DNA from: Azospirillum sp. 47_25 | Lineage (GTDB): Bacteria; Pseudomonadota; Alphaproteobacteria; RF32; CAG-239 | Assembly: GCA_001917125.1 (NCBI GenBank) | Contig: MNTU01000018.1 | Span: forward strand, 1 to 12,291 | DNA: 12,291 nucleotides | Reading direction: 5' to 3' | Shown here: positions 4,940 to 12,291 of the stretch, one piece after another | Layout: every line of letters begins with the position of its first letter | Numbering within the stretch: the stretch's first letter is position 1 | Program-made: the position numbers and the translations under genes | Notes under the pieces: generated by a model | The model's database searches: none | Seen by the model: the letters and a program-made list of their open reading frames with translations, nothing else | Told to the model about the DNA's origin: nothing

Positions 4940-5197
4940 ATGAAAAAAGTGTTCTTTTGTTTAGCTTTGGTTCTTTTATCCGGCAGTTTGTCCGCATGCA
5001 GCGGCGTTAAGAAAAAGCTGGGGCTTGAAAATTCCGCTCCCGACGAGTTTTTGGTTACTTCCCGCGCGCCGTTGTCGCTGCCGCCGGAGTATGACTTGCG
5101 TCCGGTGACCGACGGCAGTTCGGTCAGTCCGGCATTAAGCAGCCAGACCGACAGTTTCAGCGAAGGGGAAAAGGCTCTGCTGTCCAAACTTCGTTGA
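4940..5197 (+). CDS. Small lipoprotein, DUF3035 / BamF-like
   Basis: The protein has 85 aa. A signal peptide with lysines at 2-3, a hydrophobic core and the lipobox LSAC puts the lipidated cysteine at position 20. The mature part contains GLENSAPDEFLVTSRAPLSL followed by PPEYDLRP, the hallmark of the short DUF3035 lipoproteins of alphaproteobacteria. Caulobacter BamF, a subunit of the outer-membrane beta-barrel assembly complex, belongs to this type. The N-terminal PDEF/RAPL/PPEY block is complete, but the protein is shorter than some members. AAGAGGTG precedes the ATG. It sits between lspA, which would process it, and two exported M16 proteins, suggesting an envelope role. Outer-membrane location and a BAM link are inference from the family. 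Confidence 0.8.
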   Translation: MKKVFFCLALVLLSGSLSACSGVKKKLGLENSAPDEFLVTSRAPLSLPPEYDLRPVTDGSSVSPALSSQTDSFSEGEKALLSKLR

Positions 5198-5222
5198 TTC
5201 AGGCTAAAGGAGCAGAAAATCT

Positions 5223-6557
5223 TTGGGAAAGTTTAAAACATTCATATCCGGAGCAGTTTTAAGTCTGTTTTTCGGCGTTTCTCCGGTTTCAGCCGAGTTG
5301 TTCGGCTTGTCGTCTTTTGTGCTTGACAACGGCATGCAGGTGCTGGTTATTCCCAATCACAAGGCGCCGATTATCAAACACATGGTCTGGTATAAGGCCG
5401 GGAGCGTTGACGAGCCGCGCGGCAAAGGCGGAACGGCTCATCTGCTGGAGCATTTGATGTTTCGCGGTACTCGTAAGGTGAAGGACGGGGTGTTTAACGA
5501 TTTAATCAGCCGCAACGGCGGAGAGAGCAATGCCTTTACCAGTCTGGACTATACCGCTTATCATCAGGAGCTGGACATAAGCCGTTTGGAACTGGCGATG
5601 TTTCTGGAGGCAGACCGGATGCAGAATTTGAAAATTACGCCGGAGGCTTTTGCCAAAGAAAGGGACATTGTTTTTCAGGAACGCAAGCAGGTTGTTGACA
5701 ATAATCCGTTGTCTTATTTCGGGGAGAGCATGCGCAAACTGCTGTGGCAGGATCATCCTTATGCTCTGTCCGTGGGGGGCACGCCGGAAGATATTATGGC
5801 GATTACGAAAGAGGATGTTGAACGTTTTTATGAACAGTTTTATGCGCCGAATAATGCGATTTTGGTTTTATCCGGTGATATAGATATTAAAACGGCTAAA
5901 GAGCTGGCGGAAAAATATTACGGAAAAGTCAAATCCCGTCCGGTGGGGAAAAAAGCCGATTTTCCGAAACTCAGCCGCCGTTTCAAGGCCGATATGCAGA
6001 TGCGGCTGGAAGCGGCCAATGCACCGCGCCTGGTCAGAACATATCTGGCACCGTCGTTTAATACCGATGCCGGGCAGATTTATGCTTTGAGCGTTTTTTC
6101 CAAATATTTGGGCGAAGGTGAAAATTCAAAACTATATAAAAATCTGGTATTGAAACAAAAAAAGGCTTTGGCGGTTTCTTCGTCTTATGATTATGCCGAC
6201 CGCAGTTACGGCACGTTTACGATTGCGGCGGTTCCGGCGGAAGGCGTCAGCCGCGAAGAATTGGAAAAAGCATTGGACGATGCGGTGGCAGAGGCCGTCA
6301 GCGGCATTAATGCCGCCGAAGTTGACAAGACCAAGCATAAAATGCTGGCGGGTTTGGTCTATTTGAAAGACAATCCCAATGATGCAGCCTATATTGCCGG
6401 CATGTTGGCTGCGGTCGGTTTCAGTGCGGAAGAAATTGACAACGGCGACATTCATCTGCGCGATGTGGGTTATCGTGATGTGAAAAAAGCTGCCGATGCC
6501 ATTTTGCAGGCTCCGGCCGTCAGTGGCTGGCTGCTGCCTTTGAAGGAGGATGACTGA
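5223..6557 (+). CDS. Exported M16 family zinc peptidase (catalytic subunit)
   Basis: This is a 444-aa processing-peptidase/pitrilysin-type (M16B) metalloprotease. A signal peptide (1-24, ending VSPVSA) predicts export to the periplasm or envelope. The inverted zinc motif HLLEH is at residues 73-77, inside GGTAHLLEHLMFRGT, and the third ligand is probably Glu153 in KERDIVFQERK. The C-terminal M16 domain follows (about 190-370). Start: TTG at 5223, since no ATG or GTG fits; AAAGGAG (5206-5212) lies 10 nt upstream. The stop overlaps the next gene's start by one base, so the two are probably translated together and may form a pair. Substrates are unknown; members of this family usually degrade or process peptides. 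Confidence 0.92.
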   Translation: MGKFKTFISGAVLSLFFGVSPVSAELFGLSSFVLDNGMQVLVIPNHKAPIIKHMVWYKAGSVDEPRGKGGTAHLLEHLMFRGTRKVKDGVFNDLISRNGGESNAFTSLDYTAYHQELDISRLELAMFLEADRMQNLKITPEAFAKERDIVFQERKQVVDNNPLSYFGESMRKLLWQDHPYALSVGGTPEDIMAITKEDVERFYEQFYAPNNAILVLSGDIDIKTAKELAEKYYGKVKSRPVGKKADFPKLSRRFKADMQMRLEAANAPRLVRTYLAPSFNTDAGQIYALSVFSKYLGEGENSKLYKNLVLKQKKALAVSSSYDYADRSYGTFTIAAVPAEGVSREELEKALDDAVAEAVSGINAAEVDKTKHKMLAGLVYLKDNPNDAAYIAGMLAAVGFSAEEIDNGDIHLRDVGYRDVKKAADAILQAPAVSGWLLPLKEDD

Positions 6558-7996
6558 TGCCCAAAAGCCGTTATTATCAGCACCGAGCGGGAAGGCATTC
6601 GCTGGCCAGGTTTGTTTTGCTGGCCGTGCTTTTGTGCGGAACAGGTTTTGCGGGATATAAAAAATATTCCGGTTCTTTGACTTGGGGATTTAACCCGCAG
6701 AAGTTGGTGGCTGATTCCGTTTTGAGCGGCAAAACGTTTGAAACTGAAGTCAGGGAAGTTGTTTCGCCCCGGGCCAAAATAAAGGCTTATTTGTTTGAAG
6801 ACCAGACAAACCCGATTATCAGCGTCAGTTTTCTGTTTAAAAATGCCGGTTTGGCGAATGATGCCGAAAGCGAAGTGGGCATTTCGGGTATGGCAGCTTC
6901 GCTGCTGACAACCGGCGCCGGAGATATGGACCGGCTGCAATTCAGCGAAGAATTGGAAGACCGGGCCGTAAGCATCGGCTTTTCCGCTGGGCGGGACGAT
7001 TTTTCGGGAGCGTTGCTGACGACCAAGGCCGAAGCGTCCAGAGCCTATGAGCTTTTGTCTATGGTTTTGACACAGCCGAGATTTGCTCCGGAGGATATTG
7101 CCCAGGCCAAAGCGGAACGGCTGTTATTGCTGAAACAACAGCAGGAGCGTCCGGAACGGGTTTTGGCTCTGTCGGCGGGAAAGGCTTTGTTCGGGACCCA
7201 TCCTTATGGGCGCAATCCGTTGGGCGAGGCCGGAGATATAGCTGCCGTTACCCGCGAAAAACTGTTGGAATATGTGCGGAATCATCTGGTGCGTAGCAAT
7301 TTGATTGTCGGCATTGCCGGCGATATAACGCCGGAGGAAGCCGGAGCCATGCTGGATGAAGTTTTCGGTTCCCTGCCTGAAAGCGGACGTTCGGCATTTG
7401 TGCGTACGGCAGAGGTTGATTTTGCTTCGGGGGATAAAAACATTGCCAGAGTTTTGCCGCAAAGCATTGCCCAGTTTGCGGCGCCGGGCGTTGCCCGCAA
7501 CAACGGCGACTTTTATCCGTTGTATGTGGCTAATCATATTTTGGGCGGTTCCGGGCTGACATCACGTCTGTCTTTGGCGGCACGGGAAGACGAGGCTCTG
7601 ACTTACGGCGTTTACAGCTATATGAGCACGGCGGAAAAAGCGCCGCTGCTGTTGGGCGGATTTTCCGCCACACCGGAAAATTTTTCGCGGGTGAAGGAAA
7701 TTGTGCGGGAAGAATGGCGCAAAATGGGTGAGAAAGGCGTGACTCCCGAGGAATTCAATGCGGCGAAAGAATATCTGCTGGCTTCGTATAATCTGCGTTT
7801 TGCCTCAATCGGCGATATTGCGGATATTTTGACCGCTATGCAGAAAGAAGAGCTGGGAATAGATTTTTTGCAAAAAAGAAACGATTATATACGCAATATT
7901 AAACTTCAGGAAGTTAATAATGCAGCAAGAAAGTATTTTGGTAACGGAAAGCTGCGCTTTATAACAATCGGAAACGAGGGCGCAGGTAAGGAGTAG
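6557..7996 (+). CDS. M16 family peptidase-like protein (non-catalytic partner)
   Basis: This 479-aa protein has M16 architecture: an N-terminal M16 domain (about 60-220) and a C-terminal domain (about 225-420). The place of HxxEH is occupied by GISGMAASLLTTGA, so no zinc site remains. The region SRLSLAAREDEALTYGVYSY carries the R and Y residues that in paired M16B enzymes help bind substrate in the partner's active site. A single hydrophobic segment (about 17-34) after a basic N-terminus is either a signal peptide or a membrane anchor. The ATG at 6557 overlaps the upstream TGA (TGATG) and has AAGGAGG 7 nt away. A heterodimer with the catalytic subunit is the family precedent. The physical interaction is inferred. 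Confidence 0.9.
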   Translation: MPKSRYYQHRAGRHSLARFVLLAVLLCGTGFAGYKKYSGSLTWGFNPQKLVADSVLSGKTFETEVREVVSPRAKIKAYLFEDQTNPIISVSFLFKNAGLANDAESEVGISGMAASLLTTGAGDMDRLQFSEELEDRAVSIGFSAGRDDFSGALLTTKAEASRAYELLSMVLTQPRFAPEDIAQAKAERLLLLKQQQERPERVLALSAGKALFGTHPYGRNPLGEAGDIAAVTREKLLEYVRNHLVRSNLIVGIAGDITPEEAGAMLDEVFGSLPESGRSAFVRTAEVDFASGDKNIARVLPQSIAQFAAPGVARNNGDFYPLYVANHILGGSGLTSRLSLAAREDEALTYGVYSYMSTAEKAPLLLGGFSATPENFSRVKEIVREEWRKMGEKGVTPEEFNAAKEYLLASYNLRFASIGDIADILTAMQKEELGIDFLQKRNDYIRNIKLQEVNNAARKYFGNGKLRFITIGNEGAGKE

Positions 7997-8003
7997 GAAG
8001 AAA

Positions 8004-9647
8004 ATGACAAAACTGGTCAGCAAAACCCGGGCATGGAAGAAAGTTGCCGCCCATTATAAGCATTTCAAAGATGTTGAAATGCGCGATTTGTTTGATGACG
8101 ATAAAAAACGGGCTGAAAAATTTACCATTAATCTCGACAATCTGATTCTTGATTACTCGAAGAACCGCATCAGCGAGCGGACGATGAAACATTTGTTCCG
8201 CCTGGCGCATGACTGCCATGTAGAGGAAATGATTCAGGCGATGTTCCGCGGCGACAAAATCAACACGACCGAAAAGCGTGCCGTTTTGCATGTGGCGCTG
8301 CGTAACCGGGCAAATACGCCGATTTATGTTGACGGCAAAGACGTTATGCCGCAGATTAACGAAGTTTTGGCAAAGATGCGCAAGTTTTCCGAAGCGGTAC
8401 GTCTGGGGCAGTTTAAGGGACAGACCGGCAAAAAGCTGACCAATATCGTTAATATCGGTATCGGCGGGTCCGATTTGGGGCCGGTGATGGCTTGCGAATC
8501 TTTGCGTAAGTACTGGGCCAAAGATATGAGCTGTTTCTTTATTTCAAACATTGACGGAACGGCCTGTGCCGAGGTTTTGAATAAAATTGATCCGGAAACG
8601 ACGCTGTTTATCGTTTCTTCCAAGACGTTTACCACCATTGAGACAATGACGAATGCAAGAACCTGCCGCAAATGGCTGATTGACGCTTTGGGCGAGCATG
8701 CGGTTGCCAAGCATTTTGTTGCCGTCTCCACCAATGCCGGAGAAGTTAAAAAGTTTGGCATTAATCCGGAGAATATGTTTGAATTCTGGGATTTTGTCGG
8801 CGGACGCTATTCAATGTGGTCGGCTATCGGTCTGTCAATCGCTTTGATGGCCGGCATGGACAATTTTGAACGGATGCTGGAAGGCGCCTTCGCCATGGAC
8901 CGCCATTTTGCCGAGACGGATCTGGAACATAATATTCCGGTTATTCTGGCGTTGCTGGGCATTTGGTATAACAACTTTTTCGGACTCAAGCGCTACGCGG
9001 TTGTGCCATATGACCAATATCTGCGTTATCTGCCGGCTTATCTGCAACAGCTGGATATGGAGAGCAACGGCAAATTTATTGACAAGGACGGCGAAGTTGT
9101 CAATTATTCGACGGGACCGGTTTTGTTCGGCGGGGCGGGAACGGATGTTCAGCATTCGTTTTTCCAGCTGATTCACCAGGGGACGGATATTGTGCCGGTC
9201 GATTTTATTATTCCGGCCATTTCGCATAATGAAATCGGCGATCACCATGAAATTTTGGTAGCCAACGTTCTGGCGCAGGGCGAAGCCCTGATGCGCGGCA
9301 AAACGGTTAAAGAAGCCGCCCGGGAGCTGACAAAGGCGGGCAAAAGCAAGCAAGAAGTCAAAGAACTGAAACTGTTTAAGAGTTTCAGCGGAAACCGTCC
9401 GTCCAATACGCTGGTTTTAAAGAAGGCGGATCCTTATACGCTGGGAATGCTGGTTGCCATGTATGAGCATAAAGTTTTTGTTCAGGGCGTTATCTGGAAC
9501 ATTAATTCTTATGACCAGATGGGGGTTGAACTGGGCAAGCAGATGGCTTTGAACATTCTGCCGGAGTTACAGGGCAATGCTTCGGGCATTCGTCATGACA
9601 GTTCAACCGCCAATCTCATTTCAACAATCAAGAGACTCAGAAAGTAA
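8004..9647 (+). CDS. pgi: Glucose-6-phosphate isomerase
   Basis: Pgi interconverts glucose-6-phosphate and fructose-6-phosphate in the cytoplasm. At 547 aa it matches the long enterobacterial-type enzyme (E. coli about 549 aa). Both PROSITE-type signatures are present: DFVGGRYSMWSAIG (263-276) and the stretch from G495 to K512 including NSYDQMGVELGK. Residues equivalent to the known catalytic set are E353 (ESNGK), H384 (QHSFFQ) and K512. The phosphate-binding IGIGGSDLGP loop is at 151-160. The gene starts 7 nt after the M16 partner, with AAGGAG at 7988-7993, and mutL follows 12 nt later, so it is co-transcribed. The link to the envelope genes appears to be one of position only. Confidence 0.97.
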   Translation: MTKLVSKTRAWKKVAAHYKHFKDVEMRDLFDDDKKRAEKFTINLDNLILDYSKNRISERTMKHLFRLAHDCHVEEMIQAMFRGDKINTTEKRAVLHVALRNRANTPIYVDGKDVMPQINEVLAKMRKFSEAVRLGQFKGQTGKKLTNIVNIGIGGSDLGPVMACESLRKYWAKDMSCFFISNIDGTACAEVLNKIDPETTLFIVSSKTFTTIETMTNARTCRKWLIDALGEHAVAKHFVAVSTNAGEVKKFGINPENMFEFWDFVGGRYSMWSAIGLSIALMAGMDNFERMLEGAFAMDRHFAETDLEHNIPVILALLGIWYNNFFGLKRYAVVPYDQYLRYLPAYLQQLDMESNGKFIDKDGEVVNYSTGPVLFGGAGTDVQHSFFQLIHQGTDIVPVDFIIPAISHNEIGDHHEILVANVLAQGEALMRGKTVKEAARELTKAGKSKQEVKELKLFKSFSGNRPSNTLVLKKADPYTLGMLVAMYEHKVFVQGVIWNINSYDQMGVELGKQMALNILPELQGNASGIRHDSSTANLISTIKRLRK

Positions 9648-9659
9648 GGATTCTGCCTG

Positions 9660-11492
9660 ATGCCTATTCGGATTCTGCCTTCAACCCTGGTTAATCAGAT
9701 TGCTGCCGGAGAGGTCGTGGAAAGACCGGCTTCGGTCGTTAAGGAATTGGTTGAAAATGCGATTGATGCCGGCGCAACTTCCGTTGAAGTGACTTTGGTT
9801 GACGGAGGCAAAAGCCTGATCAGCATTTCCGACAACGGCAAAGGGATGACCGCAGAGGAGCTGAATTTGGCTGTCGAGAGGCATGCAACGTCAAAGCTTC
9901 CTGATGATAATTTGTTTAATATCAATTTCTTAGGCTTTCGAGGTGAAGCTTTACCTTCAATTTCTTCGGTTGCCAGGCTAACCATAACCACTCGGACGGC
10001 TGAAGCTGAAAACGGCTGGAAAATTGAGGTTAACGGCGGTGAAAAGTCAGCGGTTATGCCGGCAGCGCAGAATAAAGGGACGCGTATTGACGTGCGCGAT
10101 TTGTTTTATGCAACGCCGGCACGGCTTAAATTTTTGAAATCTTCGGCTTCCGAAACGGCTCAGTGCGTGGATATTCTGAATCGGATTGCGCTGGCCAACC
10201 CGCATATTTCTTTCTATTTGACGGAAGACAACAAGAAAAAAATCAGTCTGAACGCCTGTCAGGGGGAGCTGTTTGACGCCCGTCTGCTGCGTTTGGCCGA
10301 TGTCATGGGGCGGCAGTTCGGCGAGAATTCGCTGCTGATTGACGCGGCGCGGGAAAATTTGCGCATCAGCGGTTATGTCAGCCTGCCGACGTTGAACAAG
10401 GCCAATTCGCTGTCACAGTATTTGTTTGTCAATAACCGTCCGGTTCGGGATAAGCTGTTGCTGGGGGCTATCAAAGGGGCTTATCAGGATGTGCTGGCGT
10501 CTAACCGCTATCCGATGTGCGCTTTGTTTTTTGATATTGATCCGGCTTATGTGGACGTGAATGTTCATCCGGCCAAGGCGGAAGTGCGTTTTTATGACAA
10601 TGCTCTGGTACGGGGGCTGCTGGTCAGCGCCATTCGTGCCGCTTTGCTGCAAGGAGACCGGCAGACGGCGAATACGGTTAATCTGGAAGAGCTGGTTAAT
10701 GACAGAATACCTGATTTCGGGTCGCCGGAGCAGAATCTGCCGGAAGTTGCCGTTATGCGGGAGCATGATTATCAGCCGCGGCCGGTTTTTCAGAGTTCGC
10801 TGCCGCGTTCTAATTTTCGCAGTCAGGCAAGTTTGCCGGAGCTGGAACGCCTTTATTCGATTAAAGTAGATGAGCCGCATGAAAATCTGCCGTCTTCAAT
10901 GACGGAGGAAGCCGGACCGCTCGGTTTGGCCAAGGCGCAGTTTCATAATACGTTTATCATTTCGCAGACGGAAGACAGCATTATTCTGGTTGACCAGCAT
11001 GCGGCGCATGAACGCATTGTGATGGAGAAAATGAAGAAGGCTCTGGCCGCGGAGGAAAAAGTGGCCACCCAGATGCTGCTGATTCCGGAAGTGGTTGATT
11101 TGTCTTTGAGTGAAAAGACCAGAATTATGGAAAATGCCGCCGATTTGGAAAAATTGGGGTTGGTCGTTGAAGAGTTCGGTTCTACGGCGGTTATCGTACG
11201 GGAGATTCCGGCTCTGATTGCCAATGCCGACATTAAAAAGCTGATTACGGATCTGGCGCAGGAAATGGCTGAGTGGGGCAAGAGTTTTTCCCTGACGCAG
11301 AAGCTGCATCTTGTTTGTGCGACGATTGCCTGTCACGGATCAGTGAGGGCAGGGCGGCAGATGAATATTGAGGAGATGAACCGTTTGCTGCGCGATATGG
11401 AGCGGACGGAGCATTCCGGGCAGTGCAACCACGGGCGCCCGACTTATGTGGAATTAAAGATAAAAGACATTGAAAAGCTTTTTGACCGCTGA
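9660..11492 (+). CDS. mutL: DNA mismatch repair protein MutL (endonuclease-proficient type)
   Basis: MutL couples mismatch recognition by MutS to strand removal. At 610 aa the protein has a complete GHKL ATPase N-domain: NQIAAGEVVERP (12-23), the ELVENAIDAGA motif with the probable catalytic Glu29, DNGKGM (58-63), RHATSK and GFRGEALPS (92-100). A variable linker (about 335-420) leads to the dimerisation domain. That domain holds DQHAAHERIVME (445-456), which fits the metal-binding endonuclease motif DQHA-x2-E-x4-E, along with ACHGSVRAG (557-565) and CNHGRP (589-594; Asn where many homologues have Pro). This type nicks DNA itself and is typical of bacteria without MutH. AAGGA lies 9 nt before the ATG. 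It is the last gene of the operon. Confidence 0.97.
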   Translation: MPIRILPSTLVNQIAAGEVVERPASVVKELVENAIDAGATSVEVTLVDGGKSLISISDNGKGMTAEELNLAVERHATSKLPDDNLFNINFLGFRGEALPSISSVARLTITTRTAEAENGWKIEVNGGEKSAVMPAAQNKGTRIDVRDLFYATPARLKFLKSSASETAQCVDILNRIALANPHISFYLTEDNKKKISLNACQGELFDARLLRLADVMGRQFGENSLLIDAARENLRISGYVSLPTLNKANSLSQYLFVNNRPVRDKLLLGAIKGAYQDVLASNRYPMCALFFDIDPAYVDVNVHPAKAEVRFYDNALVRGLLVSAIRAALLQGDRQTANTVNLEELVNDRIPDFGSPEQNLPEVAVMREHDYQPRPVFQSSLPRSNFRSQASLPELERLYSIKVDEPHENLPSSMTEEAGPLGLAKAQFHNTFIISQTEDSIILVDQHAAHERIVMEKMKKALAAEEKVATQMLLIPEVVDLSLSEKTRIMENAADLEKLGLVVEEFGSTAVIVREIPALIANADIKKLITDLAQEMAEWGKSFSLTQKLHLVCATIACHGSVRAGRQMNIEEMNRLLRDMERTEHSGQCNHGRPTYVELKIKDIEKLFDR

Positions 11493-11532
11493 AACCGTCA
11501 ATAAAATGCTTGCTTATTAATTTTATTGGTTT
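11492..11532 (+). other. Long A/T-rich hairpin after mutL
   Basis: AAACC (11492-11496) plus AATAAAA (11500-11506) pair with TTTTATT-GGTTT (11521-11532), leaving a GTC bulge and a 14-nt loop, 12 bp in all. It starts at the mutL stop codon. No T tract follows at once, so it is probably an mRNA 3' end or a weak terminator. A second hairpin AACTC/GAGTT (11551-11570) follows, then CTCTTTATTT. Confidence 0.4.
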
Positions 11533-11589
11533 ATGCTGTCTTTATAGCGAAACTCTGTGGCCAACGAGTTGCCTCTTTATTTGATGATT

Positions 11590-11617
11590 TTGATATCCTT
11601 GCTTTAAAGAAAACAAT
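11590..11617 (+). promoter_or_regulatory. Possible promoter of the cold-shock gene
   Basis: TTGATA (11590-11595, five of six) and AACAAT (11612-11617, four of six) are separated by 16 nt. The start would be near 11624, giving a leader of about 74 nt. That leader would hold the GGAAAC/GTTTCC hairpin (11642-11660). The -10 is weak and other pairs are possible. Confidence 0.3.
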
Positions 11618-11641
11618 CCCCACATTGAAAAGTTATTGAAA

Positions 11642-11660
11642 GGAAACCTTGTGAGTTTCC
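11642..11660 (+). other. Hairpin in the cold-shock gene leader
   Basis: GGAAAC and GTTTCC pair perfectly around a 7-nt loop, about 37 nt before the csp ATG and upstream of its AAAGGA ribosome site. Long structured leaders that change shape with temperature are known for csp mRNAs. Whether this one does so is unknown. Confidence 0.35.
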
Positions 11661-11697
11661 GTGTTTTAACCTGTTTTTAAAGTAAAGGAAAAAAGTT

Positions 11698-11901
11698 ATG
11701 TCAACAGGTACTGTTAAATGGTTTAATATGCAAAAAGGCTATGGTTTTATTGCTCCGGAGAACGGCGGCGCCGATGTTTTTGTTCATATTACGGCAGTGG
11801 AAAAGGCCGGTTTCAGAACTCTGAACGAGAATGAAAAAATTGCTTATGATCTGCTTTCCGAAAAAGGCAAAACCTCGGCGGGAAATCTGCGCAAAGCTTA
11901 A
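11698..11901 (+). CDS. cspA: Cold-shock protein, CspA family
   Basis: This 67-aa single-domain nucleic-acid-binding protein has the standard size. The five-strand cold-shock domain is complete: GTVKWFN (4-10), RNP1 as KGYGFI (13-18) and RNP2 as DVFVHI (26-31), with the aromatic residues Trp8, Phe9, Tyr15, Phe17, Phe28 and His30 that stack on RNA or single-stranded DNA. The second half (NENEKIAYDLLSEKGKTSAGNL) is the usual form. Csp proteins act as RNA chaperones in cold or in growth transitions. AAAGGA lies about 9 nt before the ATG. The gene is monocistronic, with a structured leader before it and a strong terminator after it. The paralogue letter is nominal. Confidence 0.95.
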   Translation: MSTGTVKWFNMQKGYGFIAPENGGADVFVHITAVEKAGFRTLNENEKIAYDLLSEKGKTSAGNLRKA

Positions 11902-11922
11902 GCCGGCAATGTTTTGACCGGG

Positions 11923-11949
11923 AATCCCCGCTGTTTTGCGGGGATTTTT
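11923..11949 (+). terminator. Intrinsic terminator of the cold-shock gene
   Basis: AATCCCCGC (11923-11931) pairs perfectly with GCGGGGATT (11938-11946) around a TGTTTT loop, and Ts continue to 11949. It lies 22 nt after the csp stop. Confidence 0.92.
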
Positions 11950-11994
11950 ATTGTCCGCTTGAATAAGAAAATAGATTAATTATATAAAAAGTGC

Positions 11995-12023
11995 TTGACC
12001 TTTGGTTTAGTTTTGAGTAAAAG
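11995..12023 (+). promoter_or_regulatory. Promoter of tRNA-Ser
   Basis: TTGACC (11995-12000, five of six) and TAAAAG (12018-12023, four of six) with a 17-nt spacer place the start near 12030, about 22 nt before the mature tRNA end. Confidence 0.55.
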
Positions 12024-12051
12024 GTTTCTGTTGACTGCAAAGCTGTCTTGT

Positions 12052-12141
12052 GGAGAGGTGGCAGAGTGGTTTAATGCAGCGGTCTTGAAAACCGTCGAGG
12101 GGGCGACCCCTCCCAGAGTTCGAATCTCTGCCTCTCCGCCA
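12052..12141 (+). tRNA. tRNA-Ser (anticodon TGA)
   Basis: The acceptor stem GGAGAGG/CCTCTCC is perfect, with G73 as the serine discriminator and an encoded CCA. The anticodon stem GCGGT/ACCGT holds loop CTTGAAA with anticodon TGA at 12086-12088, which reads UCA and related UCN codons. The long variable arm (GAGGGGG-CGA-CCCCTCC region) marks class II. The T-arm is CAGAG-TTCGAAT-CTCTG. All arms fold. Confidence 0.97.
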
Positions 12142-12149
12142 TAAAGAAT

Positions 12150-12171
12150 GCCCCGGTTTGGGGCTTTTTTT
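12150..12171 (+). terminator. Intrinsic terminator of tRNA-Ser
   Basis: GCCCC (12150-12154) and GGGGC (12160-12164) pair around GGTTT and are followed by seven Ts. It lies 8 nt after the tRNA CCA end. Confidence 0.9.
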
Positions 12172-12291
12172 GTATGCGGAGATACCGTTCAAACTTCGCA
12201 GGCTCGTTTTCGCGGGGCAGAGCTTTCAATTCATCCGGGGTTTATTTCGGACGCTGTCGCTGTCCTCATAAGCCGGGATATCATTGGGCTT
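12172..12291. other. Unassigned right edge (120 bp)
   Basis: No gene can be called here. Two plus-strand frames stay open to the edge: one has an ATG at 12173 (begins MRRYRSNFAGSF), the other no start. On the minus strand a frame entering from the edge (KPNDIPAYEDSDSV...) stops at 12226-12228, and another ends at a TGA near 12232. Any of these could be the end or start of a neighbouring gene. No repeat of the tRNA 3' end is visible in the 120 bases, so integration at this tRNA is not shown. Confidence 0.3.

Noticed and set aside
12007..12192. A 61-aa minus-strand frame
   Set aside because: It is the antisense of tRNA-Ser (RGRDSNSGRGRPLDGFQDR is the typical artefact of translating a serine tRNA backwards) and runs through the terminator.

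Overview
The window looks like a chromosomal stretch of a flagellated, moderately AT-rich Gram-negative bacterium, most likely an alphaproteobacterium. The pointers are a flgB-flgC-fliE cluster behind a near-perfect sigma-54 promoter, a short lipoprotein of the DUF3035/BamF-like type known mainly from alphaproteobacteria, a tandem pair of M16 peptidase genes, and a MutL carrying its own endonuclease motif. The species is not identifiable from sequence alone, and assignment to an uncultured host-associated lineage would be a guess. Stop codons behave normally and no insertion sequence, CRISPR array or prophage gene is visible.

Layout. (1) Positions 1-29 hold the first codons of a leftward gene with a good promoter at 66-94. 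(2) 240-791 is an unrecognised cysteine-rich protein, preceded by a perfect 20-bp palindrome over a TATAAT box and followed by a strong bidirectional terminator. (3) 855-1178 is a small leftward FlhB C-terminal-domain protein without the autocleavage motif. It diverges from flgB-flgC-fliE (1317-2480). The gap between them carries a sigma-54 promoter for flgB, a sigma-70-like promoter for the FlhB-like gene, and a GC-rich palindrome placed where one regulator could act on both. (4) A tRNA-Leu(GAG) gene is followed by a structured stretch ending in an intrinsic terminator and containing a possible 20-codon leader ORF, then the magnesium transporter gene mgtE. (5) A TATAAT promoter starts a tightly packed rightward block, lspA - DUF3035/BamF-like lipoprotein - M16 peptidase - M16-like partner - pgi - mutL, very likely one operon. 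(6) A cold-shock protein gene with its own terminator and a tRNA-Ser(TGA) gene with promoter and terminator close the window. The last 120 bases cannot be assigned.

How the genes fit together. FlgB, FlgC and FliE are proximal rod and rod-basal-body junction components, and the FlhB-like protein belongs to the same export system. In the operon, LspA matures lipoproteins and the next gene encodes one (lipobox LSAC). The two M16 proteins look like a catalytic plus non-catalytic exported pair, while pgi (sugar phosphate metabolism) and mutL (mismatch repair) are housekeeping passengers.

I did not find a clearly new multi-gene system. The two places most worth work are the structured tRNA-Leu/mgtE leader with its putative small ORF and terminator, and the divergent flagellar control region.
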